Of a stretch of 64,000 nucleotides of DNA, positions 55,380 through 64,000 are shown piece after piece (position 1 is the first letter of the stretch; each line of letters starts with the position of its first letter). The position numbers and the translations under genes were made by a program. The stretch lies in the NCBI RefSeq assembly GCF_014898055.3, contig NW_023605305.1, forward strand, positions 110,642,734 to 110,706,733, read 5' to 3'. The notes below the pieces were generated by a model. It was not told where the DNA came from. It saw nothing but the letters and a program-made list of their open reading frames with translations, and made no database searches. The DNA is from Talpa occidentalis (taxonomy: Eukaryota > Chordata > Mammalia > Eulipotyphla > Talpidae).

Positions 55380-55590
55380 GAGATTCATTTATCAGCATGC
55401 TAATTTTAAAAGTTCCCCACGTGCAGAGACGGCTTTGATCTTCAGCAGGAGTTTATTTCTTCCTATTAGCATCACATTATACAACCTCTGACAGATTAAT
55501 CACAGCTATTGTTGTACTGTTTATGCTATACACTGTGTAATTTTACTTTCAAAATGTAATTTTAATTAAGAAGGAAGTGCATTGGGGGAA
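55380..55590. other. Candidate conserved non-coding element
   Basis: AT-rich, repeat-free block with many homeodomain-like cores (CAGCATGCTAATTTTAAAAG, CTGACAGATTAATCACAGCT, GTAATTTTAATTAAGAAGGA) and a CACGTG E-box at 55418-55423. Its position about 9 kb upstream of the CpG island would suit a distal enhancer. The evidence is composition only. Confidence 0.35.
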
Positions 55591-55799
55591 GGCATTTTCC
55601 TGACAGTCAGGTGTGGCCCCTCAGCAGGTGTGGCCCCTGTAGTGGCGACTTCTCTGAGAAGGCTCCGGGGTGCCAGCCTGGGGAGCAAGCGGGCCCAGCT
55701 TCCATCATTTGGTGGAAACTGAGATATATTCTTACAGGGATTTTTCTTACTTGTTTTAAAAAATTAGCATGCCTTTGTATTATGTAGCCTAAAGAATAT
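55591..55799. other. Unrecognised sequence with a short direct repeat
   Basis: GGTGTGGCCCCT occurs twice within 55609-55638. Nothing else was recognised. Confidence 0.35.
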
Positions 55800-56035
55800 G
55801 CTAGAAGTCTGGTTAGGGATAGAGGTTGAGTCTGTGGCTTTCCAAGTTCCTAGATTTGAGTGTCCTGGGCCTGAACCACATATTGCCTTTGTGATTTGGG
55901 GCAAATTACTTAACTTCTCCAAGCATCAGCTTCTTTAGAGGAGGAAGATCCCCACCAGGGTACACATGGGAGATTTAACCAAGACAGTGCAGGTAAGGTT
56001 CTTCGGGATGATTCTTGGCACATAAGGAGTGTTCA
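55800..56035 (+). repeat. MIR SINE relic, plus orientation
   Basis: 'tgcctttgtgatttggggca', 'aaattacttaacttctccaa' and 'ttcttggcacataaggagtg' match MIR core and 3' end in order. Confidence 0.85.
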
Positions 56036-56720
56036 GTGAAGGGACCATTATTTGATGCCATGCGCATTTTCATCTGCCCAGATCAAACTCAGGGTGACGA
56101 AGAGGAGAGAGGCAGATGCAGCCAAAGGGCCAGTTTTGCAGTGGGCCCACCCTGGTTTGGAAAGAGTAACCACTTCAAAACCACAGAATCCAGAAACACA
56201 TTTCAGCTTCACCATTTCCCCTCAAGTTCTGGAGCCAGAGCCAGATACCAAGTTGTTGGAGCAACAATTCATTTTTTCAAAAAAAGAAAAACATTTTGTG
56301 GTGAGGGAAAAAATGCTTGCACAAGAGACCAAGAAGAAAAGCTCCTATGTGAGGTAGTCCCGCTGGACTCAGAGGAAATAAAAAGCTACTTTGCTACCAA
56401 GGCCTTAGGATGTGGGGGAGAGTTGGCTTAGACTCTGCAGCTGATGTGTCAGTTCCAATATTCTACTGTCAAACCTGATTCTTGATTAAGGGGATGAGGA
56501 AGCCTCTCTAATGCCCTTGGAAATGAGTCCGTGTTGTCACTGGAGAGTAGCAGTTGCTGAAGGATTCGTATCCTTGTGGTAGAATCTAGAAACCATCAGT
56601 CTCCCCCAACCAAAAAGCAGTTGAAATGAAAAAAGAAGGAGGAGGAGAAGGATATTCAACCTAAAATTCCTATAGGGTAAGACCACCATTCCCACTTAAA
56701 ATTCGATATTAGGTCCCATC
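56036..56720. other. Unrecognised non-coding sequence
   Basis: Contains a 138-aa plus-strand frame (56015-56431) that starts inside the MIR relic and has no domain, so it is not called a gene. Confidence 0.35.
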
Positions 56721-57028
56721 AAGATTAAAATTCAGGGCCTCCCCGGTGGCGCAGCGGTTGAGCGCTGGGTTGCGAAGCTGCCCGCAGCCTCTGCAGCGCC
56801 GGTTCGATCCCCGGCTGCTCCCCGGCCACCGGAGGAGGGTCCCACATGGCGCGCAGACCTCTCCTGCCGCCCGCTGCTCCCCTCAGCAGTGTACTTCGTC
56901 AGTCTGCCTGCTCTGCTCCCCGCTCTGGCTCTGGTGAATTCCCTCACCCTCCTGCGCTTCTGACTGTGCCCAGTGCTTGTATAAATAAATAAATAAATCT
57001 TTTTTTTTTTTAAAAAGATTAAAATTCA
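56721..57028 (+). mobile_element. tRNA-derived CHR-like SINE, copy 5 (freshest)
   Basis: The body starts GGGCCTCCCCGGTGGCGCAG at 56735 and the A/T-rich tail ends about 57014. A perfect 14-bp duplication, AAGATTAAAATTCA, flanks it (56721-56734 and 57015-57028). Pol III internal promoter boxes look intact: GGTGGCGCAGCGG (56745-56757, A-box region) and GGTTCGATCCC (56801-56811, B-box). CpGs are largely undecayed. Together these make it the youngest-looking copy. Confidence 0.95.
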
Positions 57029-58639
57029 AAGGATAATCAAATTCTTTTGTTGTGTTGGATTCGTGTCATTTCAAACGTTGAGTCCTCTGAGATCAGATAT
57101 TCACCTTTTCCAGCTCCATCAGCAGATCTGAGTACATACAGTACCTGGTAGATCTGGTCTCCGATCATTGTCGTTAGATTGAATGGAGTAAAATCATCCC
57201 AAGAAATGGGCACCTTGTTTGAGATCATTCATTACAAGGAACTCTTTGCAGTAGTGGGGCGTAAATGCTTTTTTTTTGGTAACAGCTGGGATGTATTAGC
57301 ATGGAATAAAGGTATCAAAGGGGGTAAAAACCGAAGACAGCACATATGGCGTTGTCATTAATGGAATTTAGAATGCAGTTAATATATGAAACAGGCCGTG
57401 TGTCCAGAAGAAGTGCACAGAGTCACATTGTTCCAGCTGTGGCTTCAGCAGGCTTCCCAAGCTCTGTGCTTGTGTTCAGGGAAAGACAAGACTGGTTTGC
57501 ACTAGAAGAGAGGGTGGTTCACCCAGGACAGCCAGTGTGGTATTTGCAGATCTCTCAACAGAGGAATGAGGCCCAGATTATGCCTTTTTATGGGGCCATT
57601 TCTTTTCCAATGAAAAGAAAATCATCAGAGAGACTCTGACTTAGTTAACGTTTTTATAGGCTTTGATATACTTTCGACACTTTTATATAATACAGATATT
57701 CATTTAAACATCAGAAAGAAAAGCTAACAAGATTTCAGTTTATTCTACACATTTTTCCAATACTGGGTCCTGGTAAACATTACAAGCTGTCCCTCAGCTC
57801 TGAGAGCTGCTATTTGGCTTCGAAGGCTGTGAAGCTCCTTTGCCATTTTATTTTTTCCCTATAAGACGAGGAGATTCAGTTCTAAACTTTCTGTTGCTTC
57901 TCACCACTCTGCCACACCTGGGTAATTTCTGATCACTAACTGCCTAAGGAGGTAGTTAGCTTCTGCAGACCCCAAAGTAGGTCTAAGACAAAAGTCACTA
58001 AGCATGGCCACTGGCCAAAGTTTGCAGAAGTCAGAGCGAGGGCTCAGTGTTAGTGGTTTCAAAGAGCAATTTTAAAAGGTACAGCTACTAACAAAAACCT
58101 AGTAAAATGACAGTCAGGCACTTTGCAAATTTAAAGCATGACATAAAAATGCTTATACAAATGATTCTAGTTGGTGTGCTAGGAGCCGAAGAGGCGTGTC
58201 GGCATTGTCTGTTTTTAGCAGTGCCAGGCACGGGGAGCAGCTCGAAGAATGCTTTGCAAGAATGACACAAAGCTGGCAGGGCAGGAAAACACCAACAAGA
58301 CAGAGGGAAGGAGGGACACGCATATGGTCCCTGCTCGGTAGGTGTCACACACACACAGTTAACAGGATGCATTTGGTTCAGTTTCTCTTAATAACTTTTC
58401 CCCTTAAGTTTGGCTTTGGATCAGATCCAGCGAAGTCAAGGTGAGTGTGATGGAAGGCTTTGCAACTTTGAAGGAAGATACTCCTTCATTCGTGCTTGGA
58501 ACTGGCTTGCATAAAATAATGAAGCAACGCCCCTTTTACGCTGCCCCCCTCTTCGTCCTGCATCCCCTCCAAGGCCCACATGCAGGTAGGGTCCCTCCTG
58601 CCTGTGTTGGATAAGAGACAGGGGAGAAAGCAATGTGTT
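57029..58639. other. Unrecognised non-coding sequence
   Basis: About 1.6 kb of AT-leaning sequence without named repeats. No poly-A signal/exon combination could be supported on either strand. Confidence 0.3.
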
Positions 58640-58775
58640 GGGAGACAGGAGGCCTCCCCTTCAGATCTCAGATGACTCAAATATTCTGCATAACCCTGGG
58701 CAGGATCGTCTATCTCTCTGGGCCTCGTTTTCTCCCACTGAAAGAACAGGCTTGGAATTGCTGATTTCAAGGGTG
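58640..58775 (+). repeat. MIR SINE fragment, plus orientation
   Basis: 'cataaccctgggcaggatcg' and 'tctctgggcctcgttttctc' match the MIR core. Confidence 0.65.
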
Positions 58776-58961
58776 TCGTTGAATTGCTAGTCGCTTAAAT
58801 AAATCAATCCACATTAAGCAACCTCTCTAGCGGGTATTTTCATTTGGAAGTAAGTTGCCCGAAAAGGGCAATGCAATGCTTATCCAAGAGGGATGACTCT
58901 TTAATGGTGAAATTTCAGGCATTTTGCCTGCTAAATGAAAAACAAAGTTCTTTTTTTGAAA

Positions 58962-58964
<3 letters not shown>

Positions 58965-59011
<47 letters not shown>
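58965..59011. repeat. (GT)n microsatellite
   Basis: A pure GT run of about 46 bases, likely polymorphic. The poly-Cys/Val translated product is an artefact. Confidence 0.97.
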
Positions 59012-59049
59012 GCTAGGAGGGGGGTGGCTTGGAGGGTTGAGAGCTTTTT

Positions 59050-59340
59050 CAACCTTCTAGTTGCCTCACCAACAAACCCTGGGGTTATATTTGATTCATT
59101 TTTTTTTCTACCCACGGTCCAATTCATTAGCAAATCCCCGTGGTTCAACATCATATATCTAGAATTACCCCCAGTATTGCCTGTGAGCCAACAGGACATC
59201 GTCTAATCTCCCACCTAGATTAAAGCAGTTCTCTCTCAGCTGCTTCCTCTGCTCTCCTTGCTCCCTCAGTCTGTTCTGAACACCAGTTGCTGCCAGAACC
59301 ATCTCTTCCCAGCGCCCTCTGTGGGGAGCTGTATCAGTCA
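59050..59340 (+). repeat. L2 internal fragment, plus orientation
   Basis: 'cctggggttatatttgattc', 'cacccaattc..' type words and 'atctcccacctagattaaag' match the L2 region preceding its 3' end. The copy probably continues after the intervening sequence at 59720. Confidence 0.55.
59308..59326 (-). promoter_or_regulatory. Second CTCF-like motif
   Basis: On the minus strand CCCACAGAGGGCGCTGG matches the CTCF core at about 12 of 14 positions. It lies inside L2-like sequence. Confidence 0.3.
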
Positions 59341-59671
59341 GTGTGGGCTAGACTATGCAGAGGTAACAAGCTGCACCATTGTCTTAACGACTTAACCCAA
59401 CTAAGCTTATTTCTCCAGAAAGGGGCCACATTACCTCACTCCATTTTGTTAAAGTGAGTCTGAGCAATTCATGAGATCACACAGAACTTCAAAGGGACAA
59501 GGAAGGGCAAACCTATTCTACCCCAGAAGAGGGAAGACTAGAAATATTTGGCAAAAACCAAAATGACTACCACTGCTTCCCATCTCATTCAGGAAATGAC
59601 CTACGCCCTGGGCACATCCTCAGAGCTCTGCAGGGTCTGACGTCCCAACCTCATTACCTCTAAGGTCATGC
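59341..59671. other. Unrecognised sequence, possibly L2-related
   Basis: No firm repeat call. Confidence 0.3.
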
Positions 59672-59720
59672 TTCACGCTGATTTTTTTTTTTTTTTTAAA
59701 GAGTGATTCACGCTGATTTT
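59672..59720 (-). mobile_element. Tail-only retroposon insertion scar
   Basis: A perfect 14-bp duplication TTCACGCTGATTTT (59672-59685 and 59707-59720) flanks only 21 bases: a T run followed by AAAGAGTGA (59686-59706). The insert looks like the extreme 3' tail of a minus-strand SINE (compare TTTTTAAAGATTTATT at 3661 and 59920). It was probably left by a severely 5'-truncated, L1-mediated insertion. A simple local duplication with T-run growth is the alternative. Confidence 0.65.
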
Positions 59721-59905
59721 CATCTTCCTCTATTTTAGCTACTTCGCACTCCAGGCAGGCTCTCCTCATCTCCCCATCCCAGGGCCTTTGCACTTGCTGT
59801 CCACGCCATGATACACTCTACCCCAGATGTTTGCAAAGTTCACTTCCTTGCTTCCTGCAAAATTTTGCTCACGTGTCCCCTTCATATTGACAGCTTTCCT
59901 GACCA
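59721..59905 (+). repeat. L2 fragment, plus orientation, interrupted by SINE copy 6
   Basis: 'cccagggcctttgcacttgc', 'cacgccatgatacactctac' and 'tgctcacgtgtccccttcat' are in L2 order. The same L2 resumes after the SINE as 60202-60300 ('ttatttttctccttctgagc', 'aacacatacctgacttatgt'). Confidence 0.75.
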
Positions 59906-60201
59906 CCAGAATCATAATTTTTTTTAAAAAAGATTTATTTATTTATTTATTTATACAAGCACTGGGTACAGTCAGAAGCGCGGGAGGGTGAGAGAATTCA
60001 CAAGAGTCAGAGCGGGGAGCAGAGCAGGCAGACTGACGAGGTACACTGCTGAGGGGAGCAGCGGGCATGGCAGGAGAGTTCTGCGCGCCATGTGGGACCC
60101 TCCTATGGCCGGGGATCGAACCGGCACTGCAGAGGCTGCGGGCAGCTTCGCAACCCAGTGCTCAACTGCTGCGCCACCGGGGAGGCCCCAGAATCATAAT
60201 T
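59906..60201 (-). mobile_element. tRNA-derived CHR-like SINE, copy 6
   Basis: In plus-strand reading it runs from the tail AAGATTTATTTATTTATTTA to the complemented head GCGCCACCGGGGAGGCC. The body is 59920-60187. A perfect 14-bp duplication CCAGAATCATAATT flanks it (59906-59919 and 60188-60201). The B-box is visible as GGGATCGAACC. It has inserted into an L2 relic whose sequence continues on both sides. Confidence 0.95.
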
Positions 60202-60309
60202 ATAACCCCCCACATATACAGCCCAGCGCTCCCTCTCTGGATTCCTTGATTATTTTTCTCCTTCTGAGCTTTTCACTTCCTAACACATACCTGACTTATG
60301 TATTTTGTG

Positions 60310-60505
60310 GCCGAGTGTAACCATCGAAAGCATGGGCTCTGTATTACTGAGGCTCAAATCCATGATGCCCCCACTTCTTAGCGGATGGCTTTGGGGAGTT
60401 GCTTCACCTATTTGTGCCTCAGATTCCTTGTCTGTGAATCGGGTTAATGATAGTGCTCGGCTCCGCAGGAGATGGTGGACATGGAATGTTACAGCCCTTA
60501 GAGCA
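60310..60505 (+). repeat. MIR SINE relic, plus orientation
   Basis: 'gaaagcatgggctctgtatt', 'acctatttgtgcctcagatt' and 'tgtctgtgaatcgggttaat' match MIR from 5' part to core. Confidence 0.8.
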
Positions 60506-61069
60506 GAGACTGTTGCAAGACCACAGCCCTTGCTACTGTATTTGTTGTCTGATTTGCTGCAGGCTGTCTGGAACATAGGACAGTGACTTCGGTCTTTTTT
60601 AGCCCTGACACCCAGAGCAGCATCAGTGATAATAGGCACAGCTACAGGTTGCTGCTTGAATACTGGCACGCTGGGCAAGCCAGCCTGCACTCACTCCTCT
60701 GGCGCTTTCGTGACCCCCAAGGCCCCTAGCCTCAGCATGGGGAGAATGCGGAGCACCCAGCCCCAGCCAGGCCAGACCACCCATGCTCCTGAAACATCTG
60801 CCCCCCCCACCCTTGCACAGAACTCACCTGGAGTGCTGATGCACAGTAGATGCTGTGGATTCACTTTATGGGCACCAGCAAGCGGTGCTTTGAATCTTAG
60901 CCTAGAAACGAATCCCAGAAGTGAAGCCTGAGGCTGCCCCGTGATGGGGAAAACTTTACCAGCCAGTCTGCCTGAGCTCTGTGCTCTGCCCCACGCCTGG
61001 TCAAATTTAGTCATTTGCCGCTGTCAGGGATTGCCTTTGCCAGGTACCTGGAGGTGTCTGCTGGGTCCC
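60506..61069. other. Unrecognised non-coding sequence
   Basis: No named repeat. Overlapping frames of 101 and 107 aa on opposite strands (60626-61014) lack domains. Confidence 0.3.
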
Positions 61070-61150
61070 TGCAGGGGTCCAGTTGCTGTCACTGGGCCAG
61101 GCACACAGTAGGTGCTCTATATAATAGGTCTGTTAAATGAATGAATCAGC
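61070..61150 (+). repeat. L2/MIR 3' terminus fragment, plus orientation
   Basis: 'ctgggccaggcacacagtag', 'gtgctctatataataggtct' and 'gttaaatgaatgaatcagc' match the terminal words of L2. Confidence 0.75.
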
Positions 61151-62080
61151 AGATTCAGAAATATGAAGTAGAAATCAAACAGCTCAGACCCTTCCTGGTG
61201 TAGTGAAGGGAATTTTGATGCCCCGAAGTGTGGGAAACTGCAAAGAGCTATCAGAAACTAATTTCCTCCTGTAATTGGACAAATTAATTTAACAGCACAA
61301 ACTCGAAATGTCTTAATAAGGAGCATCTGGAGTCCCGGGACGGGTAGTGCTTTGAGGCTCAGCCTATCAGCCCTTCCCAGGTGGGTCGGCTGCCTGGGGG
61401 AAGGAGAGAAATCAGCAATTTCCTGATCTGCCCCATCTAGGGAGCTCGGCGCTCTTGGAGGTGGACCTGGCTTAGGATTACAAAGCAGAGTGTAGCTACA
61501 GAGAAAAGGTTCCTGGCAGCGAGGACACCAAGGGTGGATCATGCTGTTAAATCTATTACATATGGTGTCTTTGAGGAGGACAGTGATGGGGGAGACGCGG
61601 GGAGACTATCGGGTGCTGTTGTTCTTAGTTCTGGACCGGAGTCTCTTGCCAACGTCTGATTCTGTGCGAAGTCGGTGGGGAAATCTCTTTCCTGTTGGCT
61701 GCTACTCTCAGCCCGCAAGCCCCAAATATGAAATGTCTGCGGGAGCATGACAGGAGATAAGAGAAAATCATGTGGTTCCTTTCTGTTTCACTTTGGAATC
61801 AGGCCTGGGACAGTCCTGGAAGGTGTGTTTGCTCAGAGGGATGTGTTGCTTGCACCTTACTGGCTGGGTACCCCTGCTTCACCCCTCCCCATGCCTAATT
61901 GCCTTTTAACCCCTTCTTTTATCTGAAAACAGAGAGATGCTGTGACTCAGGGGAGAGAGTTGGCCCCAAGGAACTGCTGGGAAGCAGGCAAACCTTTCCT
62001 GCTTTGGTTTGGTTTGGTTTCCCAAACCCTTCACTTCTCAAAAAAGCCTGTGTAACTCTGGCACGTTCCATATATATATT
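61151..62080. other. Unrecognised non-coding sequence
   Basis: No named repeat. A small TTTGG repeat (TTTGGTTTGGTTTGGTTT) lies at 62002-62020. Confidence 0.35.
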
Positions 62081-62200
62081 TTTTTTAATGTCAGTTTCCT
62101 CGTCTGTCAAATGGTGTTAATAATGCCTGTCCGTTAATTTCTTGGAGGATTAAATGAGATCGTTCCCATAAGGATGTCCCATAGTATCAACACCGCTCAG
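62081..62200 (+). repeat. MIR SINE fragment, plus orientation
   Basis: 'tcagtttcctcgtctgtcaa', 'aatggtgttaataatgcctg' and 'ttggaggattaaatgagatc' are textbook MIR 3'-half words. Confidence 0.9.
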
Positions 62201-63353
62201 GGAAGGCTCTGACATCACTGACATACGTCAGCCTGCATTTAGTGTCATCATAGGTTCTGGGAAACACCGACTTTAAGTGATACAACATAGAGCAAAAGTA
62301 GGCCCTCAAATAATGTCCTTTCATTCAATGTCAGTCAGGATTCTATTTTTCCATTGATATTATAGTGCAAGACACTAAATGAAAGGATGTCCTATGAAGA
62401 CCGGCTGTGTATGAACATGGATTTAAGCCAGCAGTTCCTAGAATCTGAGGAACTGGCTGATATGGCCACTGCGGAGTTGGGCTGCTGGCCAGACCTCCGG
62501 CCTCAGGACAGCACTTGGGGGAGAAGCTCCTTGGGGGTGAGGGGCAAGTGCTCCTTGCAATCACATTAGGTCATTTCACCTGCTCCTTGCAAAAAGACAC
62601 TCTGCTTCCTACCTGAGGGGCAGCTGGGGTGGCAGAACAGGACAAATAACACTTACAAGTCATTCCCTGCCCTTTATGTTCGCAAGAGACTCTTACTATC
62701 CAAAGGCCAAAACCATGTCTTGCCCTGGTTGTTCTACTTTCACAGGTTTAGGTCATGATCACATTCACCAGACCTAGAGCTTTTCAGCTGGAAGAGATCA
62801 TTCTTAGAAGATAACCATGCCTGCCCCCCGCTAAAGAAACATTTGAATTCCCAGCTTCTTCAGAGAAAATTCCTAATAAGCACAACTTTAGTTCCAGTAC
62901 TGATTAAATATCAGCTTTCGTAAACAGCTCAAATACAATTTTCAAATTAACAAATCAGAATCATTCTCCTAGAGTTTGTGCCCACTTGGGCATCTGTCCT
63001 CATGGCCCCCGAGTGTGGGGTGGAAATTGGGGGGAAAACTATTTAATGTGCTGTGCTAGTTGGTGCCATCAGCATGCCCTGGGCCTGACCTTTCTTCTGA
63101 TGGAAACAGACGGTTGAAACAGAATTTGTTTGCTGGCTTGGGAAGCTTTGGCTCCTGGAGTCTTTGTGCTGTCAAGTCGCTGAAGGGCCATTTATTTATG
63201 GAATTTGTTGTCCAGGGAGGAGCACAGTCTGGGGTGGTAGATTTTAAGAGATTTATTCCTACAGAAATGGCCTCATTTGGGAAAAGATTGTTAGGAAACA
63301 TTTTTAAGCTACTTTTGTAGGTACTATCGTGTGGTCTGAGGATTTGGAAGTAT

Positions 63354-63354
<1 letters not shown>
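62201..63354. other. Unrecognised non-coding sequence
   Basis: About 1.15 kb with no named repeat. The 86-aa plus frame at 63060-63320 has no recognisable domain and no clear splice flanks. Confidence 0.35.

Positions 63355-63388
<34 letters not shown>
63355..63388. repeat. (GT)n microsatellite
   Basis: A pure GT run of about 34 bases. Confidence 0.97.
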
Positions 63389-63390
<2 letters not shown>

Positions 63391-64000
63391 GAATATTACC
63401 AAGGCCTTACGTAACAAAAAAGCCATAGACTACAACAAAAATAAGGGTGATTTTTCACACCATAAATGAATTTTGCAATGACCCTTTTAATGCCTTCAAT
63501 TTTGAAAATATAGTTCACTGGTCTTAAATTCAGTTTATACACATTATTTCTAGAATGACTTACTGCACAGTGAAAATTAAGGCAAACCTATAACTATTTA
63601 ATTAGAAAACATTTCTATAGAGTGGAAGAATCATTTCCGCAGAGCCCCATGTGCTAAGTTTTTGGAGTTTAAGCTACATAAGTTATGAAATTTCATCTTA
63701 CTGAACTCTACCTTCCAACTTATCATTTGGGATATAAATTTCATGGCTTAATAATGAGCTTGGTGTGGAGGAGAAAGCATCCATTGCACAAAAAGGAAGA
63801 ATGATATAAAATATATACAAAATTAAAAAATTATAAACTCAGTTATCAGGTTATGGACACAAGTCACCGTCTTTTGTTGGCTGATGTGTGTCTGGACCAC
63901 ATGCGCTGCTCCTTTCTGTCCCAGGGGTTTGTTCCTGAGTTTTATCCTGGTCCCCCTGACTGCCCCCCAAGTCTGTGAGGTGGAAGTATGCTCTTGTGGG
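63389..64000. other. AT-rich unrecognised sequence
   Basis: Repeat-free, AT-rich with several TAAT/ATTA cores between 63400 and 63700. Possibly conserved, but nothing supports a specific call. Confidence 0.3.

Noticed and set aside
56735..56822. tRNA-like sequence with A and B boxes
   Set aside because: It is the head of a SINE with a flanking target-site duplication and tail, not a functional tRNA gene.
57640..58450. AT-rich stretch considered as a minus-strand 3' untranslated region
   Set aside because: No coding exon or poly-A signal combination supports it, so it was left as unrecognised DNA.
58844..59206. Frame with a long Cys-Val repeat
   Set aside because: Translation of the (GT)n microsatellite.
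1..64000. Endogenous retrovirus or viral relics
   Set aside because: No LTR pair, primer-binding site or gag/pol/env-like frame was seen.

Overview
This window is non-coding DNA from a placental mammal. It contains no bacterial or viral gene arrangement, and I found no open reading frame that looks like a protein exon. Ancient mammalian repeats occur throughout (MIR, L2, MER5A, MER20, Tigger/pogo, mariner, a small L1 remnant). Six younger copies of one tRNA-derived SINE sit among them. Its head (GGGCCTCCCCGGTGGCGCAG) resembles the CHR-type SINEs of whales and hippos. I saw no primate Alu, rodent B1/B2, carnivore SINEC, ruminant BovB/Bov-tA, pig PRE-1, horse ERE or camelid SINE. A non-ruminant artiodactyl, possibly a hippopotamid, fits best. 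That species call is inference from memory of repeat families and was not checked by search.

The one strong gene signal is a CpG island at about 45.39-46.20 kb. Its upper edge carries a TATA-like element, a GC box and an overlapping AP-1/TEAD motif. A good minus-strand splice donor lies 55-60 bp inside. I read this as a minus-strand promoter with a short non-coding first exon near 46166-46196. If so, 1-46.16 kb is mostly first intron and 46.3-64 kb is upstream flank. I could not identify the gene.

Layout. 0-10 kb: a compound microsatellite, MIR/L2/MER5A relics, an L1 tail and SINE copy 1. 10-20 kb: a long imperfect hairpin, conserved-looking unique DNA, a CAC/CAT triplet tract, a purine-rich tract and a small CpG cluster. 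20-31 kb: SINE copy 2, MER20, a long L2 remnant, a 79-bp mariner MITE inside a MIR, a second small CpG cluster beside an AT-rich unique block, and a Tigger composite. 31-46 kb: two more CpG-rich patches, SINE copy 3, a complete Tigger-type MITE and the CpG island. 46-64 kb: possible CTCF sites, L2/MIR relics, SINE copies 4-6, a tail-only retroposon scar and GT repeats.

Repeat names were recognised by eye from consensus memory, so family is more reliable than subfamily and boundaries of old copies are approximate. The SINE, Tigger and mariner boundaries are exact or nearly so because target-site duplications are visible. The conserved-element calls are guesses from composition and absence of repeats.
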